Shown here piece by piece: positions 55,296 to 64,000 of a DNA stretch of 64,000 bases. Origin of the DNA: Rhodobacteraceae bacterium QY30. GTDB lineage: Bacteria > Pseudomonadota > Alphaproteobacteria > Rhodobacterales > Rhodobacteraceae. The notes under the pieces are model-generated. The model was given only the letters and a program-made list of their open reading frames with translations, was not told the DNA's origin and made no database searches. Position numbers and translations under genes: made by a program. Location of the stretch: NCBI GenBank assembly GCA_002356635.1, contig CP023454.1, forward strand, positions 1 through 64,000, read 5' to 3'. The first letter of the stretch is position 1; every line of letters starts with the position of its first letter.

Positions 55296-56731
55296 GTCAG
55301 CCCCTTCACGGCAGCACGGGCCGCGACGTGGCGCGCGTGCCCTTCATCGAAAGCATTCCTTAGCCCTGCAACGGGCTCGATCACACGCGCAATCGGCGGC
55401 ATCTGCGCCACTTCTGCCCCGGCGCCGGTGCTCGCCATGATCGCCAATCGCGCCGCCCCGAAGGCTGCGCCGAAATCGCCCGCCACCGGCACCCCCACCG
55501 GAATGTTCAGCGCCGTGGCGACCGCCGCCAGCCAGTAATCCGACCGGGAACCCCCGCCCACGGCCAGCAGGCGATCGATGCGCGTGCCGGTGCTGGTCAG
55601 CGCATCGCGGCAGTCCTGAATGGCAAACGTCACGCCTTCCACCACCGCGCGGGTTGCAGCCGCTCGGTCGGTCGCGTGTTCCAGCCCCAAAAAAGCTCCC
55701 CGGATCGCTGCGTCGTTCAACGGTGTCCGCTCCCCCCCGAGATATGGCAGGAACCGTGTCTTGCCCGGCGCCTGAAGGGGCCCCATGTCCCGCGTCAGGT
55801 CCGCCGGGTTCGATCCGACCAGCCGCGCAAACCAGTTCAGCGCATCGGTGGCCGCAAGGATCACCCCCATCTGGTGCCAGGTTTGGGGAAGGGCATGACA
55901 GAACGTGTGCACCGCCGTTGCCGCATCCGGTCGATAGCCGTCATTGGCGGCAAACAGCACGCCCGATGTGCCAAGACTGACGAACGCCTGTCCCGCCCGG
56001 ACAACGCCCACCCCGATCCCCGCCGCCGCATTGTCTCCGCCGCCGCCTGCAATCACGACGTTCTTGGGCAGCCCGAAGCGGCTGGCCAATCCTTCGCGCA
56101 TCCAACCCGAAGGTTCCGACCCTTCGACAAGGCGCGGCATCATCGCGCGGGACATGCCGCTTGCGGCCAGCAAGTCGTCCGACCAGTCGCGGCCGCCGGT
56201 ATCCAGCCAACTCGTCCCCGCCGCGTCCGACATCTCGGCGACATGTTCGCCCGTCAGCCACAGCCGCAGGTAATCCTTGGGCAACAGCACACGGGCGACG
56301 CGCGCGAACAGAGCAGGTTCGTTCCGCGCCACCCAGACCAGCTTCGGCGCGGTAAAGCCCGGAAAGACGATGTTTCCGGAAATAGCGCGAAACCGGGGAT
56401 CGTCGTCCAGTTCTGCGGCTTCCCTGTGGGCGCGGGTGTCGTTCCACAAGATACAGGGTCTGAGCACATTGTCAGACGCATCCAGAAGCGTCGCGCCATG
56501 CATCTGGCCCGAAAGGCCGATCCCCCTGACCGAAGCCAAACCCCGCGCTGAAAGCTTGCCCAGCACCGTCTCGGCTGCGGCGATCCACTCTGTCGGCGAT
56601 TGTTCGGACCAACCGTCCTGCGGGCGGCTGACCGTCAGGGGCGCCGTTGCCTCGGCCAGAACCTTCTGCCCCTCATCGATCAGGACGCCCTTCAGCCCCG
56701 AGGTTCCCAGATCCAGCCCGATATACATCAC
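55292..56731 (-). CDS. xylB: Xylulokinase
   Basis: 479-residue FGGY-family kinase phosphorylating xylulose. [17 protein letters not shown] is the N-terminal phosphate-binding motif; [24 protein letters not shown] and [14 protein letters not shown] are conserved, with [11 protein letters not shown] near the C-terminus. Overlaps its neighbours on both sides by 4 nt (xylG-like upstream, xylA downstream). Confidence 0.95.
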   Translation of the reverse strand: MMYIGLDLGTSGLKGVLIDEGQKVLAEATAPLTVSRPQDGWSEQSPTEWIAAAETVLGKLSARGLASVRGIGLSGQMHGATLLDASDNVLRPCILWNDTRAHREAAELDDDPRFRAISGNIVFPGFTAPKLVWVARNEPALFARVARVLLPKDYLRLWLTGEHVAEMSDAAGTSWLDTGGRDWSDDLLAASGMSRAMMPRLVEGSEPSGWMREGLASRFGLPKNVVIAGGGGDNAAAGIGVGVVRAGQAFVSLGTSGVLFAANDGYRPDAATAVHTFCHALPQTWHQMGVILAATDALNWFARLVGSNPADLTRDMGPLQAPGKTRFLPYLGGERTPLNDAAIRGAFLGLEHATDRAAATRAVVEGVTFAIQDCRDALTSTGTRIDRLLAVGGGSRSDYWLAAVATALNIPVGVPVAGDFGAAFGAARLAIMASTGAGAEVAQMPPIARVIEPVAGLRNAFDEGHARHVAARAAVKGLT

Positions 56732-57507
56732 ACGGCCTGCGGGGGTTTCTTGCCCATGATGATCATGCCCAGGATGTCGTCATCCGTGACCTCAGCCACG
56801 TTGACGGTGCCGACGCGCTTGCCGTTCTTCATCACCACCGCGCGGTCGCACAGGTCCATCACCGCGTGGATGTCATGTTCGATCAGGAAGATGCCCAGGC
56901 CCTGCTTCTTCAGCTCCTTGATCAGTTCGGCCACCATCCGGGTTTCATGGGGGCCAAGCGCCGCGGTGGGTTCGTCCATGATCAGGATGCGCGCGTTGAA
57001 ATAGACCGCCCGCGCGATCGCCACCGACTGCCGCTGCCCGCCCGACAGAGCGGAAACCGGTTCCTTGAACTTGCGGAAGTTGGGGTTCAGCCGCGCCATG
57101 ATCTTGCGCGTCTCGGCCTCCATCGCGCCATCGTCGACAAAGCCCATCGGCGTCACCAATTCCCGCCCCAGGAACAGGTTCGATGCCGCATCCAGGTTAT
57201 CGGCCAAGGCCAGTGTCTGGTAGATCGTCTCGATGTTGTAGGCGCGCGCATCGCGGGGATTGTTGATCGTGGCCTTCTGGCCGTTGATGAAGATCTCGCC
57301 GGCATCAGCCTGATACGCGCCCGAAAGGCACTTGATCAGTGTCGATTTGCCGGCACCGTTGTGGCCCAGCAGGCCGACCACCTCGCCGGGATAAAGGTCA
57401 ATCGACACGTGGTCCACGGCCTTGATCCCGCCGAAGGAAATCGAGATGTCGCGCATCTCGACAAGGGGGGTTCCGCTGCGGTCGATGGTCGCTTCGTTGT
57501 CCATCAC
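56728..57507 (-). CDS. xylG: Sugar ABC transporter ATPase, single-domain XylG/FrcA type
   Basis: 259-residue importer ATPase with one nucleotide-binding domain: Walker [10 protein letters not shown] near 49-57, signature LSGGQRQSV, Walker [12 protein letters not shown], switch [11 protein letters not shown]. Classical XylG (about 510 residues) has two such domains; this one resembles the single-domain FrcA type and must act as a homodimer. Lies 6 bp after the permease gene. Confidence 0.9.
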   Translation of the reverse strand: MMDNEATIDRSGTPLVEMRDISISFGGIKAVDHVSIDLYPGEVVGLLGHNGAGKSTLIKCLSGAYQADAGEIFINGQKATINNPRDARAYNIETIYQTLALADNLDAASNLFLGRELVTPMGFVDDGAMEAETRKIMARLNPNFRKFKEPVSALSGGQRQSVAIARAVYFNARILIMDEPTAALGPHETRMVAELIKELKKQGLGIFLIEHDIHAVMDLCDRAVVMKNGKRVGTVNVAEVTDDDILGMIIMGKKPPQAV

Positions 57508-57513
57508 GATCCC

Positions 57514-58806
57514 CTATTTGCCGGTGCGTTTGCGGTACTGGATGTCCAGCCAGACGGCGAGGACAAGGACAAGCCCGACAACGATGTTCTGGAACGGGCT
57601 TTCCGCGCCCACCATCGCCATGCCCGATTGCAGCGATTGCATGATCAGCGCCCCCAGGATCGCGCCATAGATCGTGCCGACCCCGCCCGACAACGCCGTG
57701 CCGCCGATCACGGCCGCCGCGATCACCCGCAATTCGTCCAGCGTTCCCAGATCGTTGGTGTGGTTCTGCAACCTTGCCTGCGCGATGACGGCGGAAAGCC
57801 CGCACAGCACACCCATCAGCGCAAAGACCTTGACCGTCAGCCAGCGGGTATTAATCCCCGAAAGCTCGGCTGCATCCGGATTGCCGCCCGCCGCAAAGAC
57901 ATAGCGGCCAAACCGCGTTTTCAGCGCAACGATGGTCATGACGATCGCTACGACGATCAGCACCACCACCGAAATCGGAAGCCCGAAGCCTTCGGTATAG
58001 CCCTCGGGCATGACCTCACCGCGGGCCTCGAAGATCCGCTTCAGGCGCGCGTCGGGGATCAGGTAAGAATTCAGGAAATACACAAAACCCAGAATGACAG
58101 CAGCGATGGCCCCGGAAAGGACGACTTCGGCGCCGAAAGGCTTCACCGGAAACTCGTGCCGCTGTTTGGTCTGGCGGCCCCGCCAGATCGCCCAGACTGC
58201 AATGGCCGCCGACAGGATGCCCAGAATCCAGGACAGGGTGACCCCCAGAGTGCCTTCAGAGCCGCCGAACTTCAGGAACGTCGGGTCCAGTGGGCCCAGA
58301 GTCTGGCCCGAAGTCAGGTACCATCCGACATTTCGCCAGATCAGCAACCCGCCCAAGGTCACGATGAAGGCCGGGATCCGTTGATAACCGACCAGCCAGC
58401 CGTTCACCGCGCCAATCACCGCGCCGGTCAGAACGCCCGCCACCATCGCGATGGGCGCGATCAGCGGACTGCCCAGCGGAATACCGTATTGCGGCAGGAT
58501 CCGCACCTGCAACAACCCCATCACCGCCGAACACAGCGCCAGAAGCGCCCCCACGGACAGATCAATGTGGCGCATCACGATCACGAAGACCATTCCCGTT
58601 GCCATTATTGCCACGGAAACCGTCTGGATCGTCAGGTTGAATATGTTGCGCGCCGACAGGAAGCGACCGTCGGTATACCAGGTGAAGGCCAGGCAGATCA
58701 GGACGAAGGCACCGATCATGCCCAGAAGTCGCGTATCGATTTCGAGCGTTTCGAATAGGCTGCGCTTGCGTTCGGGATCTGTAGGAGGCGAGGCCACGTC
58801 CGTCAT
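57514..58806 (-). CDS. xylH: Xylose ABC transporter permease
   Basis: 430-residue permease of the ribose/xylose (CUT2) class with about ten transmembrane helices. GMVFVIVMRHIDLSVGALLAL, VTLGGLLIWRNVGWY, AGGNPDAAELSGINT and AAVIGGTALSGGVGTIYGAI are typical. A longer central loop (about 195-260) is characteristic of XylH. The ATG at 58806 (MTDVASPPTDP) is preferred to an upstream Pro-rich extension. Confidence 0.93.
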   Translation of the reverse strand: MTDVASPPTDPERKRSLFETLEIDTRLLGMIGAFVLICLAFTWYTDGRFLSARNIFNLTIQTVSVAIMATGMVFVIVMRHIDLSVGALLALCSAVMGLLQVRILPQYGIPLGSPLIAPIAMVAGVLTGAVIGAVNGWLVGYQRIPAFIVTLGGLLIWRNVGWYLTSGQTLGPLDPTFLKFGGSEGTLGVTLSWILGILSAAIAVWAIWRGRQTKQRHEFPVKPFGAEVVLSGAIAAVILGFVYFLNSYLIPDARLKRIFEARGEVMPEGYTEGFGLPISVVVLIVVAIVMTIVALKTRFGRYVFAAGGNPDAAELSGINTRWLTVKVFALMGVLCGLSAVIAQARLQNHTNDLGTLDELRVIAAAVIGGTALSGGVGTIYGAILGALIMQSLQSGMAMVGAESPFQNIVVGLVLVLAVWLDIQYRKRTGK

Positions 58807-58856
58807 GTCCGGTCCTGTCGTTGAACGGCTGCCGCCTGGGCCGGGCGGCACGGAAG

Positions 58857-58885
58857 AAAGCCCCGGCACGCACGGCCGGGGCTTT
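58857..58885 (-). terminator. Intra-operon hairpin between xylF and xylH
   Basis: Perfect 10-bp arms AAAGCCCCGG (58857-58866) / CCGGGGCTTT (58876-58885) with a 9-nt loop, 11 bp after the xylF stop. On the minus strand a CTTTCTTCC tail follows. It likely causes partial termination so that binding protein exceeds the membrane components. Confidence 0.7.
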
Positions 58886-58896
58886 CACAAAAAGGC

Positions 58897-59919
58897 TCAG
58901 TTGCAGGGCGCCGGGCCGCCGGTCACGCCCTGGCACAGTTCTTCCTTGGTGATCCATCCGGCATCGACGACGACGTTCAGGTTGTCCTTCGTCACCGGCA
59001 CCGGAGTCAGCAGAACGGCATTCATGTCATTGCCGCCCGGCGTCTTGAACTTCTGCACCTTGGCGATATCCTCGGCCTTCTTGCCGCCGGCCAGCGCCAG
59101 CGCGATCTCGGCGGCATTCTTGCCCAAATCGCGCGAATCCTTCCAGACAGACACCGTCTGGGTACCCGCCGCGATGCGGTTCAGCGCCGCCTTGTCGGCA
59201 TCCTGGCCGGAAACCGGAACCACCAGCCCTTGCGCGGCCAGCGCTGCAATCGCGCCGCCCGCGGTCCCATCGTTCGACGCGACGACGGCATCCACCTTGT
59301 TGTCGTTCTGCGTCAGGATCTGTTCCATGTTCTTCTGGGCGTTCGCGGGCAGCCAGCCATCGGTATAGGCTTCACCCACGATCTTGATGTCGCCCTTGTC
59401 CAGCGCCGGTTGCAGCACCTCCTGCTGGCCGCCGCGCAGGAAGTCGGCGTTCGGATCGGTGTTCGATCCCTTGATCATGACGTAATTGCCCTTCGGTGCC
59501 GCCTTCAGAACCTCGCGCGCCTGCATCCGGCCCACCTCGACGTTGTCGAAGGTCAGGTAGAAGGCGCGGGGGTCTTCGATCAGCCGGTCATAGGCCACGA
59601 CAGGAATCCCCTGATCCGCCGCCGCCTGCACGGCGGGGATTACGGCCTGGGTGTCCTGCGCCAGCACGATCAGCGCGTTCACGCCCTGCCCCAGAAGGGA
59701 TTCGATGTCCGACAGCTGCTTGGCCGAAGACGATTGCGCATCCGCCGAAACATAGGTGGCGCCAGCGGCTTCAAGCGCGGCCTTGATGGCGGCCTCGTCG
59801 GTCTTCCAGCGCTCTTCCTGGAAGTTTGACCACGAAACACCGACTTTCATCTCGGCCATGGCCGAAGTAGCGGCAAGGCCGGCGACCAGCGCCACCGCAG
59901 CCAGAATGGACTTGTTCAT
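58897..59919 (-). CDS. xylF: Xylose-binding periplasmic protein
   Basis: 340-residue type I periplasmic sugar-binding protein. Signal peptide 1-22 (ending TSAMAEM), then [54 protein letters not shown] (in parts) and [14 protein letters not shown], matching XylF rather than RbsB. First gene of the operon, preceded by a good AGGATAAGC site and the shared operator region. Confidence 0.94.
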   Translation of the reverse strand: MNKSILAAVALVAGLAATSAMAEMKVGVSWSNFQEERWKTDEAAIKAALEAAGATYVSADAQSSSAKQLSDIESLLGQGVNALIVLAQDTQAVIPAVQAAADQGIPVVAYDRLIEDPRAFYLTFDNVEVGRMQAREVLKAAPKGNYVMIKGSNTDPNADFLRGGQQEVLQPALDKGDIKIVGEAYTDGWLPANAQKNMEQILTQNDNKVDAVVASNDGTAGGAIAALAAQGLVVPVSGQDADKAALNRIAAGTQTVSVWKDSRDLGKNAAEIALALAGGKKAEDIAKVQKFKTPGGNDMNAVLLTPVPVTKDNLNVVVDAGWITKEELCQGVTGGPAPCN

Positions 59920-59991
59920 GCTTATCCTCCCGTTTCGGGCCTTGGCCCTGATCGCGGCATTGGTGCCGGAGTGGCATGACGATGCGTCTGA

Positions 59992-60011
59992 TAATTTTAG
60001 TTGTCAAATTA
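59992..60011. promoter_or_regulatory. Candidate xylose operator (ROK repressor site)
   Basis: 20-bp inverted repeat with arms TAATTT (59992-59997) and AAATTA (60006-60011) around an 8-nt spacer. It is a conspicuous AT-rich island in the 219-bp gap between divergent xylF and the ROK regulator. ROK-type XylR operators in other bacteria are AT-rich palindromes of similar form; binding here is inferred. Confidence 0.55.
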
Positions 60012-60138
60012 AAAACCGCCGCCCAAACTGGTCTCCGGCGCGAAATCGATGCAAATCCACGCTGCAACGCGGCAGAAATGCCCTGAAAGTGGCTTCGCAG
60101 ACGCGGCGACGGCCAGCAATAATTTGGAGGTCGAAAAA

Positions 60139-61422
60139 ATGATCCGCGGCGGTATTTCGGTCCCCCCGGTCCACAGGTTCAACGATCAGGAGCGGCAGGG
60201 CTGCGGCCCGATGATCCCGCCGCTGTCGGAATCGCCGCGCCCGCTGCGCCAGCAGATCTTCGAACGGGTGCGTGCCGCGGGACAGATGCCCCGGGTCCAG
60301 GTCGCGCGGGAACTGGCGGTCAGTCCGGCGACGGTGACGACGTTGACCTCGGAACTGATCGAGCTTGGTCTGCTGGAAGAGGTTTCGACCGCCTCGGAAG
60401 GCGCACGGGGTCGCCCTGCCGTGTCGCTTGGCGTGCGTGCGCAGGCTCATTATGTGGCCGGCATCAAGCTTTGGGATCGCGGCCTTCTTGCGGTTGTCAT
60501 GGATTTCGCGGGAAAGCCGCTTGGTGGCGAATCCATTCCGCGTGACCCCGGCACAGTCGAACCGGCCGAGTTGATCCGCTTGGTCGATGAAATCCTGGCC
60601 CGTGTCTGCGCCGCCATCGGACTGGTGCGGGCCGAACTGTCGGCGGTGGGCCTTGGCCTGCCGGGGTTCGTCGACACGAACAGCGGTATCGTCCACTGGT
60701 GCCCCGTCCTGTCAGAGCGCCACGTTCCCGTGGCCTCGATGGCGGCCGAAGCTCTGGGCCTGCCGGTGCACATCGACAACGACGCGAACCTTGTGACCCT
60801 GGCCGAATTGTGGTTCGGCGCCGGGCGAAGGCTGTCGGATTTCGCCGTTGTCACCATTGAACATGGCGTGGGCATGGGGTTCGTGCTGAACCACCGCATC
60901 TACCGGGGCGCACAGGGCCTTGGAACCGAGTTGGGTCACACCAAGGTTCAGCTGGATGGCGCGCTTTGCCGCTGCGGTCAGCGCGGATGCCTGGAAGCCT
61001 ACGTCGCCGACTATGCGCTTGCGCGGGAAGCGACCACCGCGCTCAACTGGCCGACGCGGGAATTGCAGTCGATGACCGTCCTTTTGGAAAGTCTTTATGA
61101 CCACGCCAAGGCGGGAAACGCCGCTGCGCGATCGATCTTTCACCGCGCGGGGCGCTATCTGGCGCTGGGGCTGGCGAATGTGGTGAACCTGTTCGACCCC
61201 GAGCTTATCATCCTGTCGGGCGAACGGATGCGCTACGATTACCTTTACGCCAAGGAAACCCTGGCCGAGATCCAGGCGCTGGCGCTGAACACCGGCCGTC
61301 CCGCCCCACGGATCGAGATCCACGCCTGGGGCGACCTGCTCTGGGGTCACGGCGCCGCGGCGCTGGCGCTGTCGGAAGTAACCGAAAGCCTTCTGGGCGC
61401 AAGCCGCGACATGGCGGCTTGA
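60139..61422 (+). CDS. ROK-family transcriptional repressor (XylR-like)
   Basis: 427-residue regulator. A winged helix-turn-helix (about 35-80: QMPRVQVARELAVSPATVTTL) precedes a ROK sugar-sensing domain with VGLGLPGFVDT, IDNDANLVTLAELWFG, HGVGMGFVLNHRIYRGAQGLGTELGH (in parts) and the zinc motif CRCGQRGCLEAY (about 274-285). GGAGG (60126-60130) sits 8 nt before ATG 60139. Divergent from xylF, so it probably represses the xyl operon until xylose is present. Confidence 0.88.
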   Translation: MIRGGISVPPVHRFNDQERQGCGPMIPPLSESPRPLRQQIFERVRAAGQMPRVQVARELAVSPATVTTLTSELIELGLLEEVSTASEGARGRPAVSLGVRAQAHYVAGIKLWDRGLLAVVMDFAGKPLGGESIPRDPGTVEPAELIRLVDEILARVCAAIGLVRAELSAVGLGLPGFVDTNSGIVHWCPVLSERHVPVASMAAEALGLPVHIDNDANLVTLAELWFGAGRRLSDFAVVTIEHGVGMGFVLNHRIYRGAQGLGTELGHTKVQLDGALCRCGQRGCLEAYVADYALAREATTALNWPTRELQSMTVLLESLYDHAKAGNAAARSIFHRAGRYLALGLANVVNLFDPELIILSGERMRYDYLYAKETLAEIQALALNTGRPAPRIEIHAWGDLLWGHGAAALALSEVTESLLGASRDMAA

Positions 61423-61425
61423 CGG

Positions 61426-62253
61426 TCACCCCGGTTCGTAACGCACAAAGGCAAAAGCGGCCCCATCGGGCGACCAGCTGGGGACATTGATCGTCCCCTG
61501 GCCGCCCAGCAGCGAGACCAGCCGCCGCGAAGTCCCGCCCGCCTGCGGCATCAGCCGTAGTTCCACCTCCAGATCGCGGGGATGTCCCTCGGTTCCCGGC
61601 GGATACGACAGATACACCACCCAGCGACCATCCGGCGACGGATGCGGGAACCAGTTCACCCGGTTGCCTTCCGTCATCCGCTGCCGGTTCCGTCCGTCAG
61701 GCCGGACGCGCCAGATCTGCATTCCGCCATCCGTATCGGCGTTGAACCAGATCCATTGTCCATCGGCGCTGTAATCCGGCCCGTCATGGTGCCCGTTCCC
61801 GCCCGTCACGCAGGTCTCGGGACCGCCACCCACGGGAATGGTGCAGATCTGGAAGGCCCCGTGCCGCATCGCCGTGTAACAACACCGCCGCCCGTCCGGT
61901 GACCAACCGTGCCACCAGGACGGCGTCCGCCGCGTCACTTGCCGAGGATCACCCCCATCGGACGGCATCAGGTAGATGCAGGACTGTCCCGGAATCGTGT
62001 GGTTCGACATCGCGATCCACCGGCCATCGGGGGAAATCCCGTGGTCATTGTTCAGCCGTGTGGCAAAGCCGGTGTCCACCTTTTGCAAATCCGGTTTGTC
62101 CATCGGCACCCGGAACAACGCCCCACCACCGTTGACCAGCAGATAGCGCCCGCACGGCGACCAGTTCGGCGCCTCGATCACCCGATCGGTCCCCAATACC
62201 TCGCGCGTCGTGCCGGTCCCTACATCGTGCAGGCACAGGCGGGATCGGATCAC
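61426..62253 (-). CDS. TolB/PD40-type beta-propeller protein
   Basis: 275-residue protein without signal peptide, composed of PD40 repeats: [42 protein letters not shown] and SPDGAAFAF, each about 45-50 residues apart. Such cytoplasmic propellers resemble TolB and oligogalacturonide-lyase-like proteins, but no catalytic residues can be assigned. Its start overlaps the stop of the aldo/keto reductase by 4 nt, so they form a two-gene operon next to the xylose genes. Function unknown. Confidence 0.75.
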   Translation of the reverse strand: MIRSRLCLHDVGTGTTREVLGTDRVIEAPNWSPCGRYLLVNGGGALFRVPMDKPDLQKVDTGFATRLNNDHGISPDGRWIAMSNHTIPGQSCIYLMPSDGGDPRQVTRRTPSWWHGWSPDGRRCCYTAMRHGAFQICTIPVGGGPETCVTGGNGHHDGPDYSADGQWIWFNADTDGGMQIWRVRPDGRNRQRMTEGNRVNWFPHPSPDGRWVVYLSYPPGTEGHPRDLEVELRLMPQAGGTSRRLVSLLGGQGTINVPSWSPDGAAFAFVRYEPG

Positions 62254-63284
62254 GCTTCGGTTTCCGAAGACCGCGCCCAGAGGTTTATCGCCTCATCCAT
62301 CGCGTAACGATCGATTTCGTCCAGCTCCTCGGCGGTAAACTCCAGCCGGTCCAGCGCGCCGACGCATTCGACGACCTGCTCGGGTTTCGACGCACCGATC
62401 AGAGCCGAGGTGATGCCCCCGTCGCGCAAGACCCAGGCAATCGCCATTTGTGCCAGCGACTGGCCGCGGCGGACTGCGATGTCGTTCAACGCCCGGATCT
62501 TGGACAGGGCGGTGTCGGTCAGTGTGCGCGGATCCAGGCTTTTGCCTTGTGCCGCGCGGCTGCCCGCCGGAACACCGTCCAGGTAACTGGCCGTCAGCAA
62601 ACCCTGCGCCAGGGGCGTAAATGCGATGGACCCGATGCCCAGTTCCGCCAGCGTCTCTTTCAGTCCGTCACGTTCGACCCAGCGGTTGAGCATGTTGTAA
62701 CTGGGCTGATGGATCAGGCAGGGGGTGCCCAGATCGTTCAGGATCGTCGCTGCCTGCCGGGTCCGTTCGGAATTGTAGCTGGAAATCCCTGCGTACAGCG
62801 CCCGGCCCGACCGGACGATCTGATCCAGCGCGCCCATGGTTTCTTCCAGCGGCGTTTCCGGGTCGAACCTGTGGGAATAGAAGATGTCGACGTAGTCGAT
62901 CCCCATCCGCTTCAGCGACTGGTCGCAGGAAGCGATCAGCGACTTGCGCGATCCCCATTCGCCATATGGACCGGGCCACATGTCATACCCGGCCTTGGAC
63001 GAGATGATCAGTTCATCCCGATGGCCGGCAAGGTCGGTCCGCAGGATCTCGCCAAAGGCTTCTTCGGCCGAGCCTGCCGGCGGACCATAGTTGTTGGCCA
63101 GGTCGAAATGCGTGATCCCCAGGTCAAAGGCCGTCCGGCAGATGGCCCGCTTGTTCCGGTGCGGCGTGTCGTGCCCGAAGTTGTGCCACAGCCCCAGCGA
63201 GATTGCCGGCAGTTTCAGTCCAGATCGCCCGCAACGGTTGTAGATCATCTTCAGGTAGCGGTCGTCAGCAGGGTGGTAGCTCAT
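62250..63284 (-). CDS. Aldo/keto reductase, YghZ/MgrA-like
   Basis: 344-residue NADPH-dependent oxidoreductase. The catalytic tetrad is visible: Asp and Tyr in [16 protein letters not shown], Lys in [22 protein letters not shown], His in [16 protein letters not shown]. The insert after the lysine resembles E. coli YghZ (L-glyceraldehyde 3-phosphate reductase, AKR14). The ATG at 63284 ([13 protein letters not shown]) matches family N-termini. First gene of the operon with the propeller; only 26 bp from the next plus-strand frame. Confidence 0.88.
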   Translation of the reverse strand: MSYHPADDRYLKMIYNRCGRSGLKLPAISLGLWHNFGHDTPHRNKRAICRTAFDLGITHFDLANNYGPPAGSAEEAFGEILRTDLAGHRDELIISSKAGYDMWPGPYGEWGSRKSLIASCDQSLKRMGIDYVDIFYSHRFDPETPLEETMGALDQIVRSGRALYAGISSYNSERTRQAATILNDLGTPCLIHQPSYNMLNRWVERDGLKETLAELGIGSIAFTPLAQGLLTASYLDGVPAGSRAAQGKSLDPRTLTDTALSKIRALNDIAVRRGQSLAQMAIAWVLRDGGITSALIGASKPEQVVECVGALDRLEFTAEELDEIDRYAMDEAINLWARSSETEA

Positions 63285-63310
63285 CGGCAACTCCTGGCCA
63301 CTTTGGCTGG

Positions 63311-64000
63311 ATGATACCCGAAACCACTGGCCATGCCAGCCGGGCGGACCCCAGATGCCGCGCCGGGCGTTGCAGTCGCGCCCTCCATCGGACAAAGTGC
63401 GCCCGGACCCAGACCATAGGTTTAACCCTGCCCGCGATCGAACCCATACGCCTGCGCGAACTGACGCGTGCCGTCTGGTACGCGCTGGATGAACGCAACC
63501 TGGGACTGATTGCCGCAGGGGTGGCCTTCTACGGCATGTTTTCGGTCTTTCCAGGCATGGCAGCCACCATCGCCATCTGGAGCGCGTTTTACGACCCCGC
63601 GGTCATCGTCAACAGCCTGAGGGCCGCCCGCGAATTCATCCCGGACGAAGCGTTCAATCTTTTGGAGGGGCAACTGACGGCGCTGTTGCAGGCCAATTCG
63701 GGAACGCACGGCTGGACCACCGCGATTTCCTTGGTGATCGCGCTTTACTCGGTCCGGTCGGGGGTCGCATCGCTGATCACCGGGTTGAACGCTGTTCATT
63801 CCCGCAGCCACCAGCCCATTCTCTGGCGCGTGCTCGGCTCATTGCTGATGACGGTCGCGCTGATCGGCCTGGTTCTGGCTGCGCTGGCGACTGTGGTGAC
63901 GGTCACGGCCATCCTGGCCTATGTCGAATTCCTGGGCCCCTGGGAAGGTCCGATCCTGGCCTTCCTCCCCTTCGTCGTGATGACCATCGTGGGGCTGGTC
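63311..64000 (+). CDS. YihY/BrkB-family membrane protein (truncated by window edge)
   Basis: Open frame running off the right end. From about 63440 it reads LRELTRAVWYALDERNLGLIAAGVAFYGMFSVFPGMAA (in parts), a clear YihY/BrkB (formerly 'RNase BN') start with repeated transmembrane helices and the conserved ISLVIALYSVRSGVASL. The only upstream in-frame ATG is 63311, but the first 40 residues are Arg/Cys-rich and not family-like, so the true start is uncertain. Probably an inner-membrane transporter or exporter of unknown substrate. Confidence 0.7.
   Translation, partial: MIPETTGHASRADPRCRAGRCSRALHRTKCARTQTIGLTLPAIEPIRLRELTRAVWYALDERNLGLIAAGVAFYGMFSVFPGMAATIAIWSAFYDPAVIVNSLRAAREFIPDEAFNLLEGQLTALLQANSGTHGWTTAISLVIALYSVRSGVASLITGLNAVHSRSHQPILWRVLGSLLMTVALIGLVLAALATVVTVTAILAYVEFLGPWEGPILAFLPFVVMTIVGLV

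Noticed and set aside
56647-58758. 703-codon plus-strand open frame opposite xylG-xylH
   Set aside because: His/Arg/Gln-rich nonsense sequence mirroring the real transporter genes.

Overview
The window is a continuous piece of a high-GC alphaproteobacterial chromosome, most likely from the Rhodobacterales (Rhodobacter/Paracoccus/Roseobacter type). The reasons are the FlaF/FlbT flagellin regulators, the rpsT-dnaA and mutM-ubiE-ubiB neighbourhood, the hemJ-rho-mnmE-mnmG-rsmG-parA-parB block facing maf-aroE-coaE-dnaQ, a long-form HPF next to lptCAB without rpoN, and a Rhodobacterales-style Gly/Ala-rich secreted protein. I see no insertion sequence, prophage, CRISPR array, rRNA or tRNA. Coding density is high, and most operons are translationally coupled by 1-8 nt overlaps.

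Layout. 1-5.6 kb: dnaA, rpsT, mutM (minus), then ubiE-ubiB (plus). 5.6-17.4 kb: a partial flagellar cluster, with flgD-fliK (minus), a rod-binding FlgJ/CheL-like gene, a FlgN-like gene, fliC, flaF, flbT and a DUF1217 gene (plus), fliI (minus), then flgB-flgC-fliE-fliQ-flgF-flgG-flgA-flgH-fliL (plus). A CtrA-like site lies between fliI and flgB. 17.4-20 kb: the methionine importer metQ-metN-metI. 20.4-25.3 kb: an RNase D-like exonuclease, kdsD, lptC, lptA, lptB, hpf, ptsN (LPS precursor synthesis and export, ribosome hibernation, nitrogen PTS). 25.3-29 kb: a tandem left-handed beta-helix protein, ilvA, argG. 29-34.9 kb: a Gly/Ala-rich secreted protein, a sulfotransferase/class IV aminotransferase/PfkB kinase operon, and the malic enzyme-phosphotransacetylase fusion. 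34.9-42.5 kb: mutS, grpE-hrcA, then rph-rdgB-ridA-like-hemW-ybaN.

42.5-53 kb is the best-organised part. parB, parA, rsmG, mnmG, mnmE, rho and hemJ read leftward; maf, aroE, coaE and dnaQ read rightward. The 414 bp between hemJ and maf carry a cluster of DnaA-box-like 9-mers and an AT-rich stretch, so this is the best candidate for the chromosomal replication origin. Two perfect 16-bp parS sites lie inside the 5' coding ends of rsmG and mnmG, 3-5 kb from that gap, with their ParA/ParB partners alongside.

53-64 kb: a lone undecaprenyl-phosphate sugar transferase, a complete xylose operon (xylF-H-G-B-A) facing a ROK-family repressor with an inverted repeat between them, an aldo/keto reductase-beta-propeller pair, and a truncated YihY/BrkB membrane protein at the right edge.

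Most genes are standard housekeeping. The less explained items are the sulfotransferase-aminotransferase-kinase operon, the tandem carbonic-anhydrase-like protein, the Gly/Ala-rich secreted protein, the RidA-like protein lacking its usual arginine, and several strong intra-operon hairpins that follow highly expressed genes.
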